DNA of 64,000 nucleotides from Rhodospirillales bacterium (GCA_017640505.1 JAEPQO010000003.1:481892-545891); one strand, 5' to 3'; shown: positions 25,181 to 34,574, counted from the first letter of the stretch. Notes: generated by a model not told the origin, from the sequence alone. Made by a program: numbers and translations.

Positions 25181-26359
25181 TCAGGGTGATTGGGGCTTTG
25201 CCAGCAGGGTCCTGAAGGCAATGACGGCGACGATCAGCATAATCACTGCGCCGGCGTAATAGGGCGTGTGTAAGCCGATGAAACCGAACGCCGCGCCGGC
25301 CATGGCAGGGCCCGTCATACGCGAAAGCGTCGTAGCCGAGCGCGTGACGCCCATCAGCCCGCCCTGCACGTCGGACTCGCCGCGGACGGATATGGCGGTG
25401 TTGAGGGCAGGCGTTGTGACGCTGAATCCCAGCGCGGCGATCGTCATCGCAGCCACCAGCTCGGGGACGGAGCCGACGAACGGTATCCATGCCAAGCCGA
25501 TGGTCAGGCCCAGCGCCCCGCCAAGAATGAGTCGTTCGACGCCAAACTTCGTTGCCAGCCGTCCGATCAGGCCACCCTGAACCATGGCTGCCAGAACGCC
25601 GATAAACGCGAACAGATAGCCGTTTTGCTCCGGCCCCCAGCCGAACTGGCGACGCGACCACATGGCAAAGGTGGATTCGAGCCCCGCGAAAACGAATGTG
25701 GCGAGAAACGACAGGACAAGAAGTATGCCGATCCCGGGCGTTCTGAGCGCGTCGCCCAGAGCCTTCATGCGGGCGACCCGCGTCTGCCCGGCGATTTTGG
25801 CTCGTGCTTCCGCCGACAGGCTTTCCTTCAGGATGACAAGGCCCAGAAGAAAAGCGACCGCGGAAAGGCCGGCAGCGGCAAAGCTGGGGGTGCGGTAATC
25901 GGCATTGGTCGGATCCGACCCCGCGAGGATGCCGCCGATGGCCGGACCCAGAATGAAGCCGATGGAAAATGCGGCGCCGATCATGCCCATGCCCTTGGCC
26001 CGGTTTTCCTTTGTGGTGACGTCGGCTGCATAGGCAAAGGCCGTTGAGATATTGCCGGCCATCAGGCCGCCGACGGCGCGTGCGGCAAACAGCATCGGCA
26101 AGGTGTCGGCGAGACCCAGCCACACGTACGAGAGTGCGGCGGCGAAGATCGTGCCGAGAAGAACCGGTCGTCGGCCGATCCGGTCGCTCAACCGGCCCCA
26201 AAACGGTGCCGATATAAACTGCGCGGCGGAATAGATTGCCATTAACAGCCCCACCTGCGCCGGCGAAGCCTGAAAGTACTCGGCATAAAAGGGCAGCAGC
26301 GGGATGATGATCCCGAACCCGATCAGGTCGACGACGACAATGAGAAACAGGACTGGCAT
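25181..26359 (-). CDS. MFS transporter, TetA-like
   Basis: A 392-residue protein with about 12 hydrophobic segments. DLIGFGIIIPLLPFYAEYF in helix 1 and GRLSDRIGRRPVLLGT in loop 2-3 are typical of the TetA/DHA1 efflux group. It is probably a proton-driven exporter; tetracycline resistance is not implied. It follows the MotB-like gene by 3 bp, so it is part of the same transcript. Confidence 0.85.
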   Translation of the reverse strand: MPVLFLIVVVDLIGFGIIIPLLPFYAEYFQASPAQVGLLMAIYSAAQFISAPFWGRLSDRIGRRPVLLGTIFAAALSYVWLGLADTLPMLFAARAVGGLMAGNISTAFAYAADVTTKENRAKGMGMIGAAFSIGFILGPAIGGILAGSDPTNADYRTPSFAAAGLSAVAFLLGLVILKESLSAEARAKIAGQTRVARMKALGDALRTPGIGILLVLSFLATFVFAGLESTFAMWSRRQFGWGPEQNGYLFAFIGVLAAMVQGGLIGRLATKFGVERLILGGALGLTIGLAWIPFVGSVPELVAAMTIAALGFSVTTPALNTAISVRGESDVQGGLMGVTRSATTLSRMTGPAMAGAAFGFIGLHTPYYAGAVIMLIVAVIAFRTLLAKPQSP

Positions 26360-26362
26360 CGG

Positions 26363-27619
26363 CTAGCGCTGCGTGAACTTAAGCTCGATCCGGCGGTTTT
26401 TCGCCTTGGCGGCTTCGCTGTTTCCGGTCTCGATCGGGTAATGTTCGCCGAACCCGGTGGCGGCGAGGCGCTTGGCCGGTATCCCCTCGCTGATCAGGTA
26501 ATGCACCACCGAAAGCGCACGCGCGGTCGACAACTCCCAGTTGGACGGGAACTGTGCGGTCGCGATCGGGTCGCTGTCCGTATGGCCGTCGATGCGCAGA
26601 ATCCAGTCGATATCTTCCGGCATCTTGAGGGCGATTTCCAATAGCGTCGTTGCGAGTTTCGCCAGTTCGTTCCTGCCGCCCTCGCCGAGATCGGCCGAGC
26701 CCTTGGCAAACAGAAGCTCGGACTGCAGAACGAAGCGGTCGCCGACGATGCGTACATCGCCACGGTTGCCGATGACCTCCCGGAGCCGCCCAAAGAATTC
26801 TGAACGATAGCGGGATAGCTCCTGCACTTTCGACGCCAGCGCCGCGTTCAACCGCTGGCCCAGGGACTTGATCTGGACGTCTTTTTTCTCGGCTTCGGCC
26901 TCGGCGGCGTCGAGCGCTGCGTTTAGCGCGTTCAGCTGTTGGCGCAGTGCCGCCATCTGCTTGTTCATCAACGCGAGCTGAGCACGGGCGCTGTCCGCGA
27001 TCTCCTCTTTTTCGGCGAGGCCGACTTTCAACTCGTCGCGCTCGCTCTCGATCCGGGCGAGGTTGCTCGTCGTCTCTGCGAGGGACTGTTCCAGTTCGTC
27101 GCGCTGCTTTTCCGCCTCGGCGGCGCGGAACGAAAGCGCGGAGACCTCTTTTTCCAGTTCTTCCTTGAGCGCCCTGAGAGCGGCGACGTCACCGCTCAGA
27201 TCGGCGATCTCGGCCAGCTGCCGGTCGATCGCCTCCTTGTCGGCGGCCGAGCGGGCGCGCATCGACGAGAGTTCCGCCTGTGCAGACGCATAATCGGCGC
27301 GTAGGCCGGCGAGCTGCGATTCAAGATTGGCACGCGCTTCCAGCGAGGCGGAGAGCTGGTCGCGCAGGCTGTCGACACCCAGTTGCAACTGCTCGTTTTC
27401 AGATTTGGTCAGCGCCAGGACGCGCGACAGTTCGCTAAGGTCGTTTTCGAGTTCCCGGAGCGCCTTGTCCCGCCCGGACAGCGCCTGGCCCAGGAAAAAC
27501 TGCGCCAGGACGAAGATCAGCAGCAGGAAAATGATCACCATCAACAGCGTCGCCAGGGCGTCGACGAAGCCCGGCCAGATGACGGTGGATCGGTGTTCGC
27601 GGCGGCTGATGGCGGCCAT
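26363..27619 (-). CDS. MotB/TolR-like protein with OmpA peptidoglycan-binding domain
   Basis: A 418-residue protein with one N-terminal membrane helix (about 14-42). WPGFVDALATLLMVIIF holds an Asp at residue 20, in the place of the proton-carrying Asp of MotB/TolR/ExbD. A long coiled coil spans about 45-265, and a C-terminal OmpA-like domain follows (DGHTDSDPI, then ARALSVVHYLISEGIPAKRL and NRRIELKF). It probably forms the peptidoglycan-gripping half of an ion-driven complex with the gene 11 bp upstream. The long coiled coil is unlike flagellar MotB. Confidence 0.82.
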   Translation of the reverse strand: MAAISRREHRSTVIWPGFVDALATLLMVIIFLLLIFVLAQFFLGQALSGRDKALRELENDLSELSRVLALTKSENEQLQLGVDSLRDQLSASLEARANLESQLAGLRADYASAQAELSSMRARSAADKEAIDRQLAEIADLSGDVAALRALKEELEKEVSALSFRAAEAEKQRDELEQSLAETTSNLARIESERDELKVGLAEKEEIADSARAQLALMNKQMAALRQQLNALNAALDAAEAEAEKKDVQIKSLGQRLNAALASKVQELSRYRSEFFGRLREVIGNRGDVRIVGDRFVLQSELLFAKGSADLGEGGRNELAKLATTLLEIALKMPEDIDWILRIDGHTDSDPIATAQFPSNWELSTARALSVVHYLISEGIPAKRLAATGFGEHYPIETGNSEAAKAKNRRIELKFTQR

Positions 27620-27630
27620 ATGCCGGGCCC

Positions 27631-28791
27631 TTAGCTGCCGTCGCCGGTCGCGGCGATGGTTCGGGCGAGAAGGCGGATCTCACGGCGCAGCGCATCCGTG
27701 ATTTCGTTGCGCGACAGTGCGCTCTCGTCGACCAGCCGCTGCATGTTCTTGTCGACATTGCGAAGGTGCGCCTGCACTGCTTCGTCGGCCGCGCTGTCGC
27801 CGCCGGCCTGTGCCAGCCGTTCCAGGATCGGTTTCATTTCCACCTGGGTTTCGGCAAGGCGGCGCATGACCTGCTGTTCGGTACGCATGTGATCGGTCAG
27901 CGTTTCGACCTTGTTCGCCAGTTCGCTGAGCGAATGGTTCACCGCGTGCTTGCCTTCTTCACTGCGGGAAATGATGACCTGCAGATTTTCGAGGCTCTCG
28001 GCGGTCTGCTCCAGCAGCGCCTGGACATATGCGGGCACGCCCTGTTCGCCGTCGGCGCCGAGCGCGCCGCTCGATAGCCTTGTCACGCTGGAGAGCCATT
28101 CCTCGAGTTCGTTGTAAAAGCGGTTCTGGGCCTGGCTTGCCTGCAGATCCAGGAAGCCGAGAACCAGTGATCCGGCGAGGCCGAACAGGGACGAGGAAAA
28201 GGCCGTGCCCATGCCGTCGATTGGCGTTGCCAGGCCTTCCTTGAGGCGTTCGAAGATTGCTGCCGTCTCGCCGCCGTTCACGCTGAGCCCGCCGATCACA
28301 TCGCCGATGGAACTGACCGTTTCAAGTAGCCCCCAGAACGTGCCGAGCAGACCGAGAAAGATCAGCAGCCCGATATTGTAACGCGACAGGTCGCGGCTTT
28401 CGTCGAGCCGGGCGGCGATGCCGTCCAGGATCGAGCGCATGCTGAGTGCAGACAGACTGAAGCGGCTGCCGCGCCGGTCGGACAGCATCGTTGCCATTGG
28501 TGACAGAAGCTTCGGGCTGTCACCACTTTCCGGCAGTCTGATTTGTAAGCCCGCGTCGGTTTCCGCGAGCGTGTCTTGAAACCGCTCCAGCCAGGACACT
28601 TCAGGATAAAGCAGACCGACCTGGCGGAAATTATAAATGATCCCCAGTACCAGAACGCCGACGATCAGGCCGTTCAGCGCGGCATTGGCAAGAAAGGCCT
28701 CGCGCAGGGGATCGAACACGAAAAAGCAGGCACCGGCGACGGCGCCCAGAAATACGATCATGCGGATCAGGAACGTGGTCGGGCGGGTCAT
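27631..28791 (-). CDS. MotA/TolQ/ExbB-like membrane protein
   Basis: A 386-residue protein with membrane helices at about 7-26, 36-53, 138-158 and 192-216. LLGTFWGLLETV (149-160) and DGMGTAFSSSLFGLAGS (192-208) match the conserved Thr-bearing channel helices of MotA/TolQ/ExbB. The C-terminal 170 residues are a long cytoplasmic helical region. With the MotB-like partner it probably forms a proton- or sodium-driven stator of unknown task. It is 72 bp downstream of the OmpA-like gene. Confidence 0.82.
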   Translation of the reverse strand: MTRPTTFLIRMIVFLGAVAGACFFVFDPLREAFLANAALNGLIVGVLVLGIIYNFRQVGLLYPEVSWLERFQDTLAETDAGLQIRLPESGDSPKLLSPMATMLSDRRGSRFSLSALSMRSILDGIAARLDESRDLSRYNIGLLIFLGLLGTFWGLLETVSSIGDVIGGLSVNGGETAAIFERLKEGLATPIDGMGTAFSSSLFGLAGSLVLGFLDLQASQAQNRFYNELEEWLSSVTRLSSGALGADGEQGVPAYVQALLEQTAESLENLQVIISRSEEGKHAVNHSLSELANKVETLTDHMRTEQQVMRRLAETQVEMKPILERLAQAGGDSAADEAVQAHLRNVDKNMQRLVDESALSRNEITDALRREIRLLARTIAATGDGS

Positions 28792-28862
28792 GCGTGTCCA
28801 TCCTTGGGCCGGTTCTGGTCGGCGAAACCGGCCAGGGCGAGTGGAAGACCGTGCATCAGGCC

Positions 28863-29843
28863 TCAGCGATTGTCGACGTTGACGTCAACGCGGTTCCGCG
28901 GCTCACCTTCGCTCTTGTCGCCAAGGGCGCGCACATCGATGCGTGTTGAGCGGACACCTTTTTCGATCAGGAACGAGCGCACGGAAAGGGCTCGTGACAG
29001 GGAAATACGTCGTGCCTTACTGGAGGTCAGGTCTTCGCCGGCTGCATACGCCATAAGTTGAACCCGGGCATTTTCGTTCTGCGAGAGCTTGTCGAGAACA
29101 CTCTGCAGGGCCTGCTGGCCGTCGGCGGAGAGTTTCGTATCGTCGCCGTTGAACACCACCTTGACGGGGCCGTCAGCCGGCGTTGCCGTCGACGTTGCTG
29201 CCTGTTCGGTGGGTTTCGGTGCCTCTGGCGCGCTGCTTTCCTGTTCGACTGTTGGTGCTGCGGGCGGCTCGGACGCGGCTGGCATGGGCGGCGGTGGCGG
29301 TGCGGAAGCGGTTTCCGGTGCTGGCGGCGGCGGCGGCGCGGCTGCGGCCTCAGGCTGTTTCTCCGGCTCGGCAGCCGGGGGAGGCGGCGGAGCCTTTTTC
29401 TCGGCCAGTTGCGTCGGCGCGGCGGCAGCCGGTTTCGGCATTTCCGCAGCCTTCGGCATGGGGGCCGGGGCAGGTGCCGCCGGTGCCGGTTTCGCGGCCA
29501 TCTTCGGCGCTGAACCCGGTTTCTTGAGCATGACGCCAGCGCTACCCGAAGGGGCGGCAACGTGCAACTGCGAGCGCGGCATGGTCGGCCCCGGCATCAG
29601 CAGCCCGCCCTGGGCGCTGGGCGCATACGAGTACGATTGCGCCGGTTGTTGCTGTGGCATCGCCGGCGCGGCGCCACCGTTCAGCGCACCCCAGTTGATG
29701 TAAACGTTGTCCGTGGCCGGCTGATAGGACGAAGTCTGTGACATGGCCGTGGAGGAAGTCATGATGAGTGCGATTGCGGCTGCGCAACCGAACGTTCCCA
29801 AAACGGATGTACGGGGTCGTTTCAAATCCTGTCGGCGGATCAT
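28863..29843 (-). CDS. periplasmic OmpA-domain protein with Pro/Ala-rich linker
   Basis: About 326 residues. Signal peptide: LGTFGCAAAIALIMTSSTAMSQ. A Gln/Tyr/Pro segment is followed by a 150-residue low-complexity Pro/Ala/Glu linker (residues about 110-240), then an OmpA-like domain (FNGDDTKLSADGQQALQSVL ... RRISLSRALSVRSFLIEKGV ... DVNVDNR). The internal ATG after GGAGG is preferred over a TTG 87 bp upstream because it puts the signal peptide at the N-terminus. Canonical OmpA signature residues are weakened, so peptidoglycan binding is likely but not sure. Confidence 0.8.
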   Translation of the reverse strand: MIRRQDLKRPRTSVLGTFGCAAAIALIMTSSTAMSQTSSYQPATDNVYINWGALNGGAAPAMPQQQPAQSYSYAPSAQGGLLMPGPTMPRSQLHVAAPSGSAGVMLKKPGSAPKMAAKPAPAAPAPAPMPKAAEMPKPAAAAPTQLAEKKAPPPPPAAEPEKQPEAAAAPPPPPAPETASAPPPPPMPAASEPPAAPTVEQESSAPEAPKPTEQAATSTATPADGPVKVVFNGDDTKLSADGQQALQSVLDKLSQNENARVQLMAYAAGEDLTSSKARRISLSRALSVRSFLIEKGVRSTRIDVRALGDKSEGEPRNRVDVNVDNR

Positions 29844-29935
29844 AATGCCTCCACTGCCCTGTAAGAGCTGCATGCTTGTGCACACTGAATTATCGCCGGA
29901 GAAGGTACCGAAGCCAAGGCCCGGTCTCAACCGCT

Positions 29936-30742
29936 TTACGCGTTTTTCACGGCGTTCTTCAATAATTGCCTGAAATCGCGGTCAAGGGAAGCATTGGTCG
30001 CAATGATTTCACCGCTTTCGAGCATTTGGTCGCGGCCGGCGAAATCGGTGACCAAACCACCTGCTTCACGGACCAGCAGAATGCCCGCGGCCATATCCCA
30101 GCTCGAAAGGCCGCGCTCCCAAAAACCGTCGTAACGCCCGGCGGCGACGAATGCGAGATCGAGCGCCGCGGCGCCGAAGCGGCGAATACCGGACGACGCG
30201 CCCATGACGGCCTGAAGCTCGGTAATGAATGTCTCGTGTCCGGCGCGGCCAAGGAAAGGGATGCCGGTCGCGAACAGCGAGTCCTGGATGCTGGTGCGGC
30301 CGGATACCCGGAGTCGGGAATCGCGCAAGAAAGCACCCTTGCCGCGTTCTGCGTAGTAGAGGTCGTCGGTGATCGGGTTGTAGACCACGCCTGCTTCGAT
30401 GCGGCGGTCGCGCTCCAAAGCGACGGAGACGGCAAAGTGCGGAATGCCGTGCAAAAAATTCGTCGTCCCGTCCAACGGATCGATAATCCATTTGTTGGAA
30501 ATATCGGATCCCTCGATGATGCCGCTTTCCTCGACCTCGAAGCTGTAGGCGGGGCGGGCTTTCTGGAGTTCCTCGATGAGAATCTTCTCGGCCTTGGTAT
30601 CGGCTTTCGAGACGAAGTCGGCCGGGCCTTTCCGCGTCACCTGCAGGTTTTCGATCTCGCCGAAGTCACGGCGAAGGGCGCGCCCCGCTTTTTGCGTGGC
30701 GTTCACCATGATGGTCAGAAGCGGGGAAAGGCGGCCGTTCAT
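29936..30742 (-). CDS. suhB: inositol monophosphatase family protein (SuhB-like)
   Basis: A 268-residue Mg-dependent phosphatase. Metal-site motifs are FEVEESG (about 68-74), WIIDPLDGTTNF (about 84-95) and WDMAAGILLVREAGG near residue 213. The substrate is probably inositol-1-phosphate or a similar sugar phosphate; SuhB also takes part in rRNA antitermination in enterobacteria. It starts 19 bp after the efp stop and is co-transcribed with it. Confidence 0.93.
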   Translation of the reverse strand: MNGRLSPLLTIMVNATQKAGRALRRDFGEIENLQVTRKGPADFVSKADTKAEKILIEELQKARPAYSFEVEESGIIEGSDISNKWIIDPLDGTTNFLHGIPHFAVSVALERDRRIEAGVVYNPITDDLYYAERGKGAFLRDSRLRVSGRTSIQDSLFATGIPFLGRAGHETFITELQAVMGASSGIRRFGAAALDLAFVAAGRYDGFWERGLSSWDMAAGILLVREAGGLVTDFAGRDQMLESGEIIATNASLDRDFRQLLKNAVKNA

Positions 30743-30761
30743 GATTTGATTTGGATACCTG

Positions 30762-31331
30762 TCAGTCTTTGGCGCGTTCGACGTACGTGCCCTCGCGAGT
30801 ATCGACGACGATGCGGGTGCCGGCTTCGATGTGCGGCGGCACCAGCACCTTGACGCCGTTTTCCAGCACGGCCGGCTTGTACGACGATGACGCCGTCTGT
30901 CCTTTGACGACCGCGTCGGCCTCGGTAACCTCGAGCGTCACATGCTGCGGCAACTCGACACCGATCGGCTCGCCTTCGAACGTTTCGATCATCACGTTCA
31001 TGCCGTCCTGAAGATAGGGAACAGCTTCGTCGCCGACGGCGTCGGTGGAAAGCGCGAGCTGCTCGTAGTTCTCGGCATTCATGAAGGTGTGCATGTCGCC
31101 GTCCGAGAACAGGTACTGGAACTCGGTCTGCTCCAGGCGTGCACGCTCGACTTTTTCGGAAGACCGGAACCGCTCGTTGAGCTTGGTGCCGTCACGGATA
31201 TCCTTCAGTTCGACCTGAAGGTATGCGCCGCTTTTGCCCGTCGACGTGGCTTGGGTCTTGACGGCCCGCCAGAGGCGGTCCTGATGTTCGATGATCATCC
31301 CGGGACGAATGGCGTTACCGTTAATCTTCAT
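30762..31331 (-). CDS. efp: elongation factor P
   Basis: A 189-residue three-domain protein starting [21 protein letters not shown]. The domain I loop reads [11 protein letters not shown] with the exposed Lys at about 33, the residue modified in some species. The C-terminal signature ([19 protein letters not shown]) is intact. EF-P relieves ribosome stalling at polyproline; this window encodes Pro-rich TolA and OmpA-like proteins that would need it. ATG 31331 gives the family start; an open frame continues upstream without similarity. Confidence 0.97.
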   Translation of the reverse strand: MKINGNAIRPGMIIEHQDRLWRAVKTQATSTGKSGAYLQVELKDIRDGTKLNERFRSSEKVERARLEQTEFQYLFSDGDMHTFMNAENYEQLALSTDAVGDEAVPYLQDGMNVMIETFEGEPIGVELPQHVTLEVTEADAVVKGQTASSSYKPAVLENGVKVLVPPHIEAGTRIVVDTREGTYVERAKD

Positions 31332-31431
31332 GTCGGTCTCGTTTAGATAATTGCTGCGCGGATTGAACTCGGCGCGGTTTCTATCAGGTCGCACCGGGGC
31401 TTGCCACCGAAAACTTGGTTCAGCGCTGAGC

Positions 31432-32082
31432 TTAGCCTTGGGGCAGTACCCCGGCAAAGGCGAGGATACCTGCTTCCGGTCCGTCCGGATGGTTCCAGAC
31501 GCTGCCGATGACGGCCAGGTAATTGGCACCGGCATCGATCAGTGGGCCGCAGTTATCGGCCGTGATGCCTCCGATCGCGACACAAGGCACGATCGTCATC
31601 TGCGACCAGAATTCAAGGATATCCGTGGTCGCGTGATGCTTGGTCTCTTTGCTGTCCGACGGGAAGAAGGCACCGAAAGCGACGTAGTCCGCGCCCGCGT
31701 CACCGGCTTCGATAGCCAAGTCGCGGCTGGCGTGGCAGGTGACACCGATAATGGCGTCATCGCCGAGCATCTTGCGGGCCTCGTCGTATGCCGCATCCTG
31801 CTGGCCGATATGAACGCCGTCGGCCCCGCAGTCGCGGGCGATATCCGGCCGGTCGTTGATGATCAGCGGCACGTCAAACTCGTGGCAGACGGGCATAAGC
31901 ACATCGGCAGCATGCTTGAACGCGCTGTCGTCGACATCCTTGAGACGGAGTTGCACGGCGCCGACGATCTCCGGCTTTGCCGCGATGGCGCTCTTCAGAA
32001 CCTCCGCGAATGCGTCCGCGTCGATACGCGGCGGCGTCAGCAGGTAAAGCTTGCAGGGATCATCAGTGAATTGTTCGTTCAT
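31432..32082 (-). CDS. thiE: thiamine phosphate synthase
   Basis: A 216-residue TIM-barrel enzyme joining HMP-PP and THZ-P to give thiamine phosphate. Visible parts are [37 protein letters not shown], the phosphate loop AIGGITADN and a Gly-rich end. In ThiE proper the first motif usually reads QLR(Y/E)K, so this is a slightly divergent member. The ATG overlaps the stop of the upstream gene by 4 bp. thiD lies elsewhere in this window at 50985. Confidence 0.88.
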   Translation of the reverse strand: MNEQFTDDPCKLYLLTPPRIDADAFAEVLKSAIAAKPEIVGAVQLRLKDVDDSAFKHAADVLMPVCHEFDVPLIINDRPDIARDCGADGVHIGQQDAAYDEARKMLGDDAIIGVTCHASRDLAIEAGDAGADYVAFGAFFPSDSKETKHHATTDILEFWSQMTIVPCVAIGGITADNCGPLIDAGANYLAVIGSVWNHPDGPEAGILAFAGVLPQG

Positions 32083-32489
32083 GTTTCCGCCTGTCCTTGC
32101 AGCCACGCCGCGAGATTGCCGCTGCCTTGCGACATGTCATAGGCGGCCAGCGGCGTTCCGTCCAGAACCTCGCCGGTCGTCATGTCGCGCAGCTTGCGCA
32201 AAACGTCCTCGTCGGCATCAAGTCGGATGTTGCGGCAGCCGAGCCGGATCGCCTGCATCGCCTGTCCGGGATCGTCAGCGCAGTCGATAACGGCCGAAAT
32301 GCCGGTGGCACTGCTTTCCGAGAGGGCGGCCTCGACCATGCGCCGATAGACATCCGGCCCCAACGAAGCAGCGGCGCCCGGCGCGCTGATCAGCGTCACC
32401 GGGCGTCCGAGTTCTTTTGCGGTGGTGACGGCGTCGCGCACGTGACCGATGTTGTGGACGATCAGGTAAGGTCCTGAAAGGCCGCTCAT
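32079..32489 (-). CDS. unidentified protein coupled to thiE
   Basis: A 136-residue soluble protein that I do not recognise. Alternating hydrophobic strands and Gly turns (PYLIVHNIGHVRDAV, PVTLISAPGAAASLG, GISAVIDCADDPGQAMQAI, NIRLDADEDVLRKL) look like half of an alpha/beta fold. It lies 13 bp after gap and overlaps thiE by 4 bp, so all three are co-transcribed. A link to sugar phosphate or thiamine metabolism is inference only. Confidence 0.75.
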   Translation of the reverse strand: MSGLSGPYLIVHNIGHVRDAVTTAKELGRPVTLISAPGAAASLGPDVYRRMVEAALSESSATGISAVIDCADDPGQAMQAIRLGCRNIRLDADEDVLRKLRDMTTGEVLDGTPLAAYDMSQGSGNLAAWLQGQAET

Positions 32490-32502
32490 CCCATCCGCGG
32501 CA

Positions 32503-33507
32503 TCAAAGGCCCGCCATCACCTTGGCGGTGTCCGGCATGCGGTTCGAGAAGCCCCATTCGTTGTCGTACCAGCTCAGTACGCGGACGAGGTTCCCCTCGA
32601 TAACCTGGGTCTGCGTCGCGTCGAAGGTCGAGCTGTTCGGGTTGTGGTTGAAGTCGATCGAGACCAGCGGCTCGACATTATAGCCGAGGACACCCTTGAG
32701 CGGGCCTTCGGCAGCCGCCTTCATCGCTTCGTTGACTTCTTCGGCGGTGGTGTTGCGGCCGGCGACGATCTTGAGGTCGATCAGCGAGACGTTCTGCGTC
32801 GGCACGCGGACCGATGTGCCGTCGAGCTTGCCCTTCAGTTCCGGCAGCACCAGGCCGACGGCCTTGGCGGCGCCGGTCGACGTCGGGATCAGCGACGCCG
32901 ATGCGGTACGTGCCCGGCGCGGATCGGAGTGCAGCGTATCGAGCGTGCGCTGGTCACCGGTAAAGGCGTGGATCGTCGTCATGAAGCCTTTTTCGAGGCC
33001 GACCAGGTTGTGCAGCACGTGGGCGACAGGCGCCAGGCAGTTGGTGGTGCACGATGCGTTCGAGACGACCGTGTCGTCGGCGGTCAGCGTGTCGTGGTTG
33101 ACGCCATAGACGATGGTCTTGTCGACATCCTTGCCCGGTGCAGAGATCAGAACTTTCTTGGCACCCGCTTCGATATGTTTGCCGGCGCTTTCGCGGTCGA
33201 CAAACAGGCCGGTGCATTCCATCGCGATGTCGACACCAAGTTCGCCCCAGGGCAGGTCGGCCGGGTTGCGTTCGGCGGTGACTTTGATCGGGCCTGCGCC
33301 GACGTCGATGCTATCGCCGTCAACCTTCACGTCGCCCGGAAACGGGCCATGCGTCGAGTCGTAACGGAACAGGTGCGCATTCATGTCCACCGAACCAAGA
33401 TCGTTGATTGCCACGACCTCGATGTCATTGCGCCGGCTTTCCATGATGCCGCGCAGCACCAGACGACCAATCCGACCAAAACCGTTAATGGCAACGCGTA
33501 CCGCCAT
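32503..33507 (-). CDS. gap: glyceraldehyde-3-phosphate dehydrogenase
   Basis: A 334-residue enzyme oxidising glyceraldehyde 3-phosphate to 1,3-bisphosphoglycerate. It has the N-terminal fold [11 protein letters not shown], the catalytic Cys153 in [12 protein letters not shown], and [12 protein letters not shown] near the end. Asp-type NAD binding (INDLGS, about 35-40) points to NAD+. GGAGG is visible upstream (complement of cctcc at 33513-33517). It is first in a long minus-strand run. Confidence 0.97.
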   Translation of the reverse strand: MAVRVAINGFGRIGRLVLRGIMESRRNDIEVVAINDLGSVDMNAHLFRYDSTHGPFPGDVKVDGDSIDVGAGPIKVTAERNPADLPWGELGVDIAMECTGLFVDRESAGKHIEAGAKKVLISAPGKDVDKTIVYGVNHDTLTADDTVVSNASCTTNCLAPVAHVLHNLVGLEKGFMTTIHAFTGDQRTLDTLHSDPRRARTASASLIPTSTGAAKAVGLVLPELKGKLDGTSVRVPTQNVSLIDLKIVAGRNTTAEEVNEAMKAAAEGPLKGVLGYNVEPLVSIDFNHNPNSSTFDATQTQVIEGNLVRVLSWYDNEWGFSNRMPDTAKVMAGL

Positions 33508-33752
33508 CGTTTCCTCCTGAGCTGGCCGCAGCCGGGAAGTCGGTGCGGCAAAGTGGTTAACGAAGATGTTTCGCGCGCAAAAAAACGGGTTTCCCGGGAA
33601 AGGTCAACGACTGTTTGCGGGACACTGGCATGCGGCAATGTCGGGAACGCAAAAAATCGACGTAATCTCAGATTTTTACGCGGAATATCTGAGGTATCAA
33701 TTGACCTTATATCCCGGATGGGATTACGGTCTCGTCTGTTTGTTCAGGGCTA

Positions 33753-34031
33753 GTGCAATTTGGGGGCATTTCAGCGTTGTCGACTTCGACCATCGCAAAG
33801 GCATCGCGTGTCGAGCGGGCCTTCGAAAGACTGGAAGCCGCGGTAGACCGGCTTGACGTCGCGATCGCATCACGTGGCGAGAGCGCCGGTACCGTTGGCG
33901 ACACCGAAGCGCTGGACCGGCTACGCGGTGAAAACGCCGAACTGAAGGAGCTGAACCGCGTCGCCGCCGACCGCTTGGCCAGCACGATCCAGCGCCTCGA
34001 TTCTCTCATCGACAAGTCCGCGGATTCCTGA
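33753..34031 (+). CDS. DUF4164 coiled-coil protein
   Basis: Up to 92 residues, almost all coiled coil (ASRVERAFERLEAAVDRLD ... LDRLRGENAELKELNRVAADRLA). It matches DUF4164, an alphaproteobacterial family found just upstream of zapA. The start is unsettled: GTG 33753, or TTG 33777 with GGGGGC nine bases before it. It ends 1 bp before zapA, so it is co-transcribed. A role near the divisome is inferred only from position. Confidence 0.8.
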   Translation: MQFGGISALSTSTIAKASRVERAFERLEAAVDRLDVAIASRGESAGTVGDTEALDRLRGENAELKELNRVAADRLASTIQRLDSLIDKSADS

Positions 34032-34032
34032 A

Positions 34033-34368
34033 ATGGCACAGGTCACCGTCACCATCAACGACCGCCGCTACAACGTTGCCTGCGACGACGGACAGGAAGC
34101 GCACCTGACCCGTCTCGGTGCTTACATAGACCGCCGCGTCAGCGAACTGGTTGCAGCCGTCGGCCAGATTGGCGATGCCAAACTTCTGGTGATGGTGTCG
34201 CTGCTGGTCGCCGACGAACTGTCCGATGCTTATGCCGAAATGGAAACGATGAAATCCGGCGGCAAAGGGGCCGCGGCTGCGGCTGCAGCCGAGTTGCGGC
34301 TGGGCGAAAGCCTGGAAAAACTCTCCGAGCGCATCGAAAGCATTGCCGAGAGCCTGGAACATACCTAA
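34033..34368 (+). CDS. zapA: cell division protein ZapA
   Basis: A 111-residue protein. The N-terminal head (MAQVTVTINDRRYNVACDDGQ, residues 1-60) matches ZapA, and the C-terminal coiled coil (residues 70-110) includes an Ala-run. ZapA binds FtsZ filaments and bundles them at midcell. It precedes 6S RNA, an order also seen in enterobacteria (zapA-ssrS-fau). Confidence 0.93.
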   Translation: MAQVTVTINDRRYNVACDDGQEAHLTRLGAYIDRRVSELVAAVGQIGDAKLLVMVSLLVADELSDAYAEMETMKSGGKGAAAAAAAELRLGESLEKLSERIESIAESLEHT

Positions 34369-34377
34369 CTTGGGGGT

Positions 34378-34536
34378 GACGGGCTGCGGGGTGCGTCAGA
34401 CCATCGTTATCCCTGGGGCCTTAAATCCACCGTAAGGGAGCTGTCCCTGCCGGTCCCCTGGGATCGGTATTCACGGCGCCCACCTGCTGATGCAGGCCAC
34501 GGAGGATCACACGGTCAACGGCTCAGGCGGCCCGTC
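34378..34536 (+). ncRNA. ssrS: 6S RNA
   Basis: A 159-nt stretch whose ends pair (GACGGGC at 34378 with GCCCGTC ending at 34536). It contains partly paired arms (GGTCCCCTGGGATC and CACCTGCTGATGCAGG) around an open central region. It lies between zapA and fau, the conserved place of 6S RNA, which binds the sigma70 holoenzyme by mimicking an open promoter. The call rests on synteny and structure; ends are estimates. Confidence 0.85.
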
Positions 34537-34574
34537 ATCTCACTCCTCCGAACCGATCGGTCAGTCCATACCCG

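Noticed and set aside
25181..26359. Acquired tetracycline resistance gene
   Set aside because: It is only generally TetA-like, has host-like base composition and sits inside a chromosomal operon with no mobile element.
26363..29843. Zorya-type anti-phage system
   Set aside because: A ZorA/ZorB-like channel plus OmpA pair is present, but there is no ZorC, ZorD helicase or ZorE nuclease nearby; neighbours are suhB, efp and MFS genes.
28863..29930. Longer OmpA-like protein starting at TTG 29930
   Set aside because: It would add 29 residues before an otherwise proper signal peptide; the internal ATG has GGAGG upstream.
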